64,000 nt of DNA, from the NCBI GenBank assembly GCA_936440205.1, contig OW387146.1, positions 47,172,426-47,236,425 of the forward strand, written 5' to 3'. Position numbers and translations under genes: made by a program. Below the pieces are notes generated by a model that saw only the letters and a list, made by a program, of their open reading frames with translations, did not search any database and had not been told where the DNA came from. Source of the DNA: Lepidonotus clava (lineage: Eukaryota > Annelida > Polychaeta > Phyllodocida > Polynoidae). Position 1 is the stretch's first letter; every line of letters begins with the position of its first letter. Shown here in pieces: positions 61,260 through 64,000 of this stretch.

Positions 61260-63987
61260 AAATGGTGTTGGTCCTGCTCTGAACCTATACCTAGTAAACG
61301 GTACTACAAACAACACTCAGGCAACAAATGTATCATCCAAAAGAGAAAGGACATCGGAAAAAGTAAGTGGTGTATACCATTTGATGATTTTTTTCTTTCT
61401 TTTTTTCATACCTGAAGGGGCATGTCCATGCCTCGTGTTGCCGCTTGTTTTTTGTCTGTGGTCTGTTCATGTGTGATACTGAAACGTACATTTGTTTCAC
61501 AGGCTCTGCAGATGCTCCTCCAAATCAAGACATCCCCAATGAAGCTGAATCGTTTGCACCAGACAGAAACGACGACCAGTCCACTACTACCCACCCTACG
61601 GTGGCCGAACCTAGGAAAGAGGTAGAGCTTTATGTGGGGCAACCTGGGTCAGCTGGGAAAGCATTACCATCCACCATCCCAACACAGCCAAGACAGTTGG
61701 CAGAGAAGGTACATGCAGATCCCATCCAAGAGACAATGGTTTCTGAGGGGTCCGCTGGACAGGAAGCGTCAAGGAAAAGATCCCACACCACCATGTCCGG
61801 AAAACCAATTCGCCAAACCGAGGATTTACCTGCAGTTCCCAGCCAAGCGATGGGGTCTTCTGAGCGACCCGCCATGCAGCAAGTCCCCCCCCTGAAAAGA
61901 TCTTCATCGTCCAAGGTTTGGTTATCTTCCCTAGACCAGGTGAAAATCGCTCAACTCAACGAGACAGGCGTGGTATGTCCGCGCCTAAAGCAAGTGGTTG
62001 GTCGACACAGTAAGGAAATTCAAGGTATTGTTACATGGATTGTTTTTTTCATTTTGCAGTGGCAGATTGCTAACTTCACGAGTGACACAGCCCTCATGAC
62101 ATTACTTGCATTTGTATGTGAAGTACTGTCCCTAGGTGGCAAGTAAGAATATGCAAATGTGCTTCGTAATGTCTTCCCTACCACCATGTACATGCTATAC
62201 AAGTGGCTGGGAGTAGGAGAAAGTTCATTCGAAGAAACAACTATTTGCTCCAAGTATTTCACCTTTTATCATGATGTGCGATAGGTACTGTACACAGGCC
62301 CAGGTGGCACTCAGAAAACCCGATGATACACTCGGAAGGTATTCAATGAAGAAAACCCATGTTGCACAGAACTGTTCAAACAAATCAAGGTAGGTGGAAA
62401 GATCCAATATGTGGGTATTGTCACCTACTGCTACAACCCCTGGTTTTGTAGTCTTGAAGAAATGCTCCGGTGCTGGGATTCTAGAGGAAATGTAAACAGT
62501 GGAGAAAGTTCCAGAAGGATTCTACGGTGACATTTACGATGGGTCTGTATGGCAAAGGTTTGTACATTTTGGGTTTTTAGGGGATAATGACAATTTGGTT
62601 CTGCAGATTAATGTTGATTGGTTCCAACCATTCTCTAGGAAGAGCTCCTGTTCTGTTGGCAGTATTTATCTAACTGTTCTTAATTTACTTAGGGAAGAGC
62701 ACTACAAAATCGAGAATGTCATACTGTTTAGCATGATTCCAAACCTCCCGAAGGAACCCACGGACCTGTCAGAGTTTTTGCAGCCACTGGTTGATGAACT
62801 GAAGGTGTTTTGGAATGGTCTTAAAATCATTTGAATGGCCCTTTGGCAAATGCGTGAAGGTTGCACTGATGAATGTGACCGCTGACCTGCCGGCCGCCAG
62901 AAAGGTATGTGGGTTTCTGTCACACACAGCCAATATGGGATGCTCCAAGTGTCGGAAGAATTTCAAGGGGAAACCCAAGCGAAACTATTCTGGTTTCGAA
63001 ATGGGGCTGTCATAGTAAGCAAATTGAGAACATCAGAGAAGCCGGTACATGCAAGGAGAAGAAAGATCTTGAGAAGAAATATGGAGTTCGAGACACTCCA
63101 CTCCTGGAACTATCCTACTTTAATCCCATCAAGTAAGTTAAAATTAAAATGAACCTCTTCACCTACATCAAAACCTCGACTTTCATCATTTGTTACGTAC
63201 ACCGAATTTGTAGCCAATAGTGCATTTGTAGTTGTACAGGTGGCATCGTATACATATGGCCGGTTGTTTTGCACCATCGTCTCCTAATAGCGTCCCTATC
63301 CTATTACTGTATTTACAGATTCCTGTCCATCGATGTGATGCACAATGTCCTGCTGGGTGAGTCTTCAAGGAACAATCATTTCATATTCACTTAAGTTTTA
63401 TATTGAGGAATTCAACTGTTTTTTATTTAAATTCGATCACTCTAGTCAGTGGTCATTAGACTAACACCCAAATGTTTTGCTCAATCTATTTCAGGTACAG
63501 CCATGAAAACCTGGAGAATGTGGAAAAAGCATGGAGCACTGACCAAACAGAAGATACTCATTATTGATGAACGCCTGGAAAAGTTTTTGCAAAGAAACAC
63601 CTGAAAACATGGCAGTGGTTTGTTATGGCCACTAGATTATTATGTCAGCCATGCATGGCAGACCATGAGATTGATTTAGTACATAAAGACTATCTCCAGT
63701 ACTGCCAAGAGACCCAGGTACAGTTCGGGAAGAAGGTGGTTACCCCCAATATGCACCTTCATTGTCATCTGAAGGACTGTCTGCGTCAGTACGGGCCTGC
63801 GCCCAGTACATGGCTTTTCAGTTATGAAAGGTACAATGGTTTTGTAGGAGACCTCCAAACAAACATCAAATTCATAAACAGATTTCTTCTCACAAAGACC
63901 GTAAATCATATGCGAAGTACAAGAAGGAATTATTGCCTCTCTGCCACAAGATACAGACTCCAATTCCCACCGTCCTCGATACAATGA
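61260..63987 (+). pseudogene. EnSpm/CACTA-like TNP2 transposase gene, intron-containing, broken
   Basis: Plausible exons with GT/AG borders: about 61,503-62,024 (serine/proline-rich, low similarity), 62,060-62,240 (FVCEVLSLGGK...LRNVFPTTMYMLYKWLGV), 62,505-63,133, 63,320-63,358 (FLSIDVMHNVLLG) and 63,495-63,987. Transposase_21 marks are INVDWFQPFSRKSSCSVGSI, YLTVLNL, LPKEP, DLPAARKVCGFLSHTA, GCSKCRKNF and LEKKYGVRDTPLLELSYFNP. The last exon holds the DUF4218-type TPNMHLHCHLKDC and WLFSYERYNGFVGD. Frameshifts (near 62,825 and 63,000) and a stop (after FLQRNT, 63,604) show decay. The gene runs to or past the window end. Confidence 0.85.
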
Positions 63988-64000
63988 AAGTCCTGGAATC

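Overview
The window looks like a gene-poor, AT-rich stretch of an invertebrate nuclear genome made almost entirely of mobile-element sediment. I found no convincing intact host gene. A 306-bp SINE with an (ACTC)n tail at 31,254-31,559 matches, from memory, a SINE type common in molluscs, and a 5S-rRNA-derived repeat lies at 35,820-35,945. Together they point to a lophotrochozoan, most likely a mollusc. That assignment is an inference.

Layout. 0.4-3.2 kb: a 79-bp minisatellite and local direct and inverted duplications. 4.1-7.0 kb: two short DNA-transposon-like elements, a tRNA-like SINE head and a LINE scrap. 7.2-12.0 kb: a young Ngaro-like tyrosine-recombinase retrotransposon with textbook split direct repeats (A1 - coding - B1 - A2 - B2), inserted into a copy of a dispersed repeat (here R1) that occurs three more times. 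14.1-15.2 kb: a LINE remnant split by a 420-bp element with hairpins at both ends; a second copy is at 41.8-42.2 kb. 17.5-23.0 kb: a LINE remnant split by a very young Penelope-like element with 628-bp terminal repeats, an extra upstream ORF, an RT/GIY-YIG ORF, hammerhead-like cores and a clear target-site duplication.

24-36 kb: tandem repeats, SINEs and an unrecognised membrane-anchored reading frame that has a diverged relative at 59.5-60.1 kb. 37.0-38.7 kb: a decayed Crypton-like (DUF3504-type) tyrosine recombinase. 39.5-41.8 kb and 46.3-48.5 kb: two decayed LINEs. 50.5-57.7 kb: a pogo/Tigger transposon whose transposase is interrupted by a nearly full-length 5.4-kb LINE. 57.7-58.5 kb: a broken DUF7869-like gene with a G-rich hexamer repeat. 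60.8-61.25 kb: an LTR-like segment. 61.3 kb to the window end: an intron-containing EnSpm/CACTA-like TNP2 transposase remnant.

The strongest candidate for something undescribed is the LINE ORF1 at 55,833-57,269. Its C-terminal 150 residues look like a NADAR (YbiA-like) domain, a family linked to NAD/ADP-ribose chemistry and N-glycosidase activity, attached to an otherwise ordinary coiled-coil plus RRM-like ORF1 protein. A retrotransposon carrying an ADP-ribose-related enzyme could plausibly interact with host ADP-ribosylation defence.
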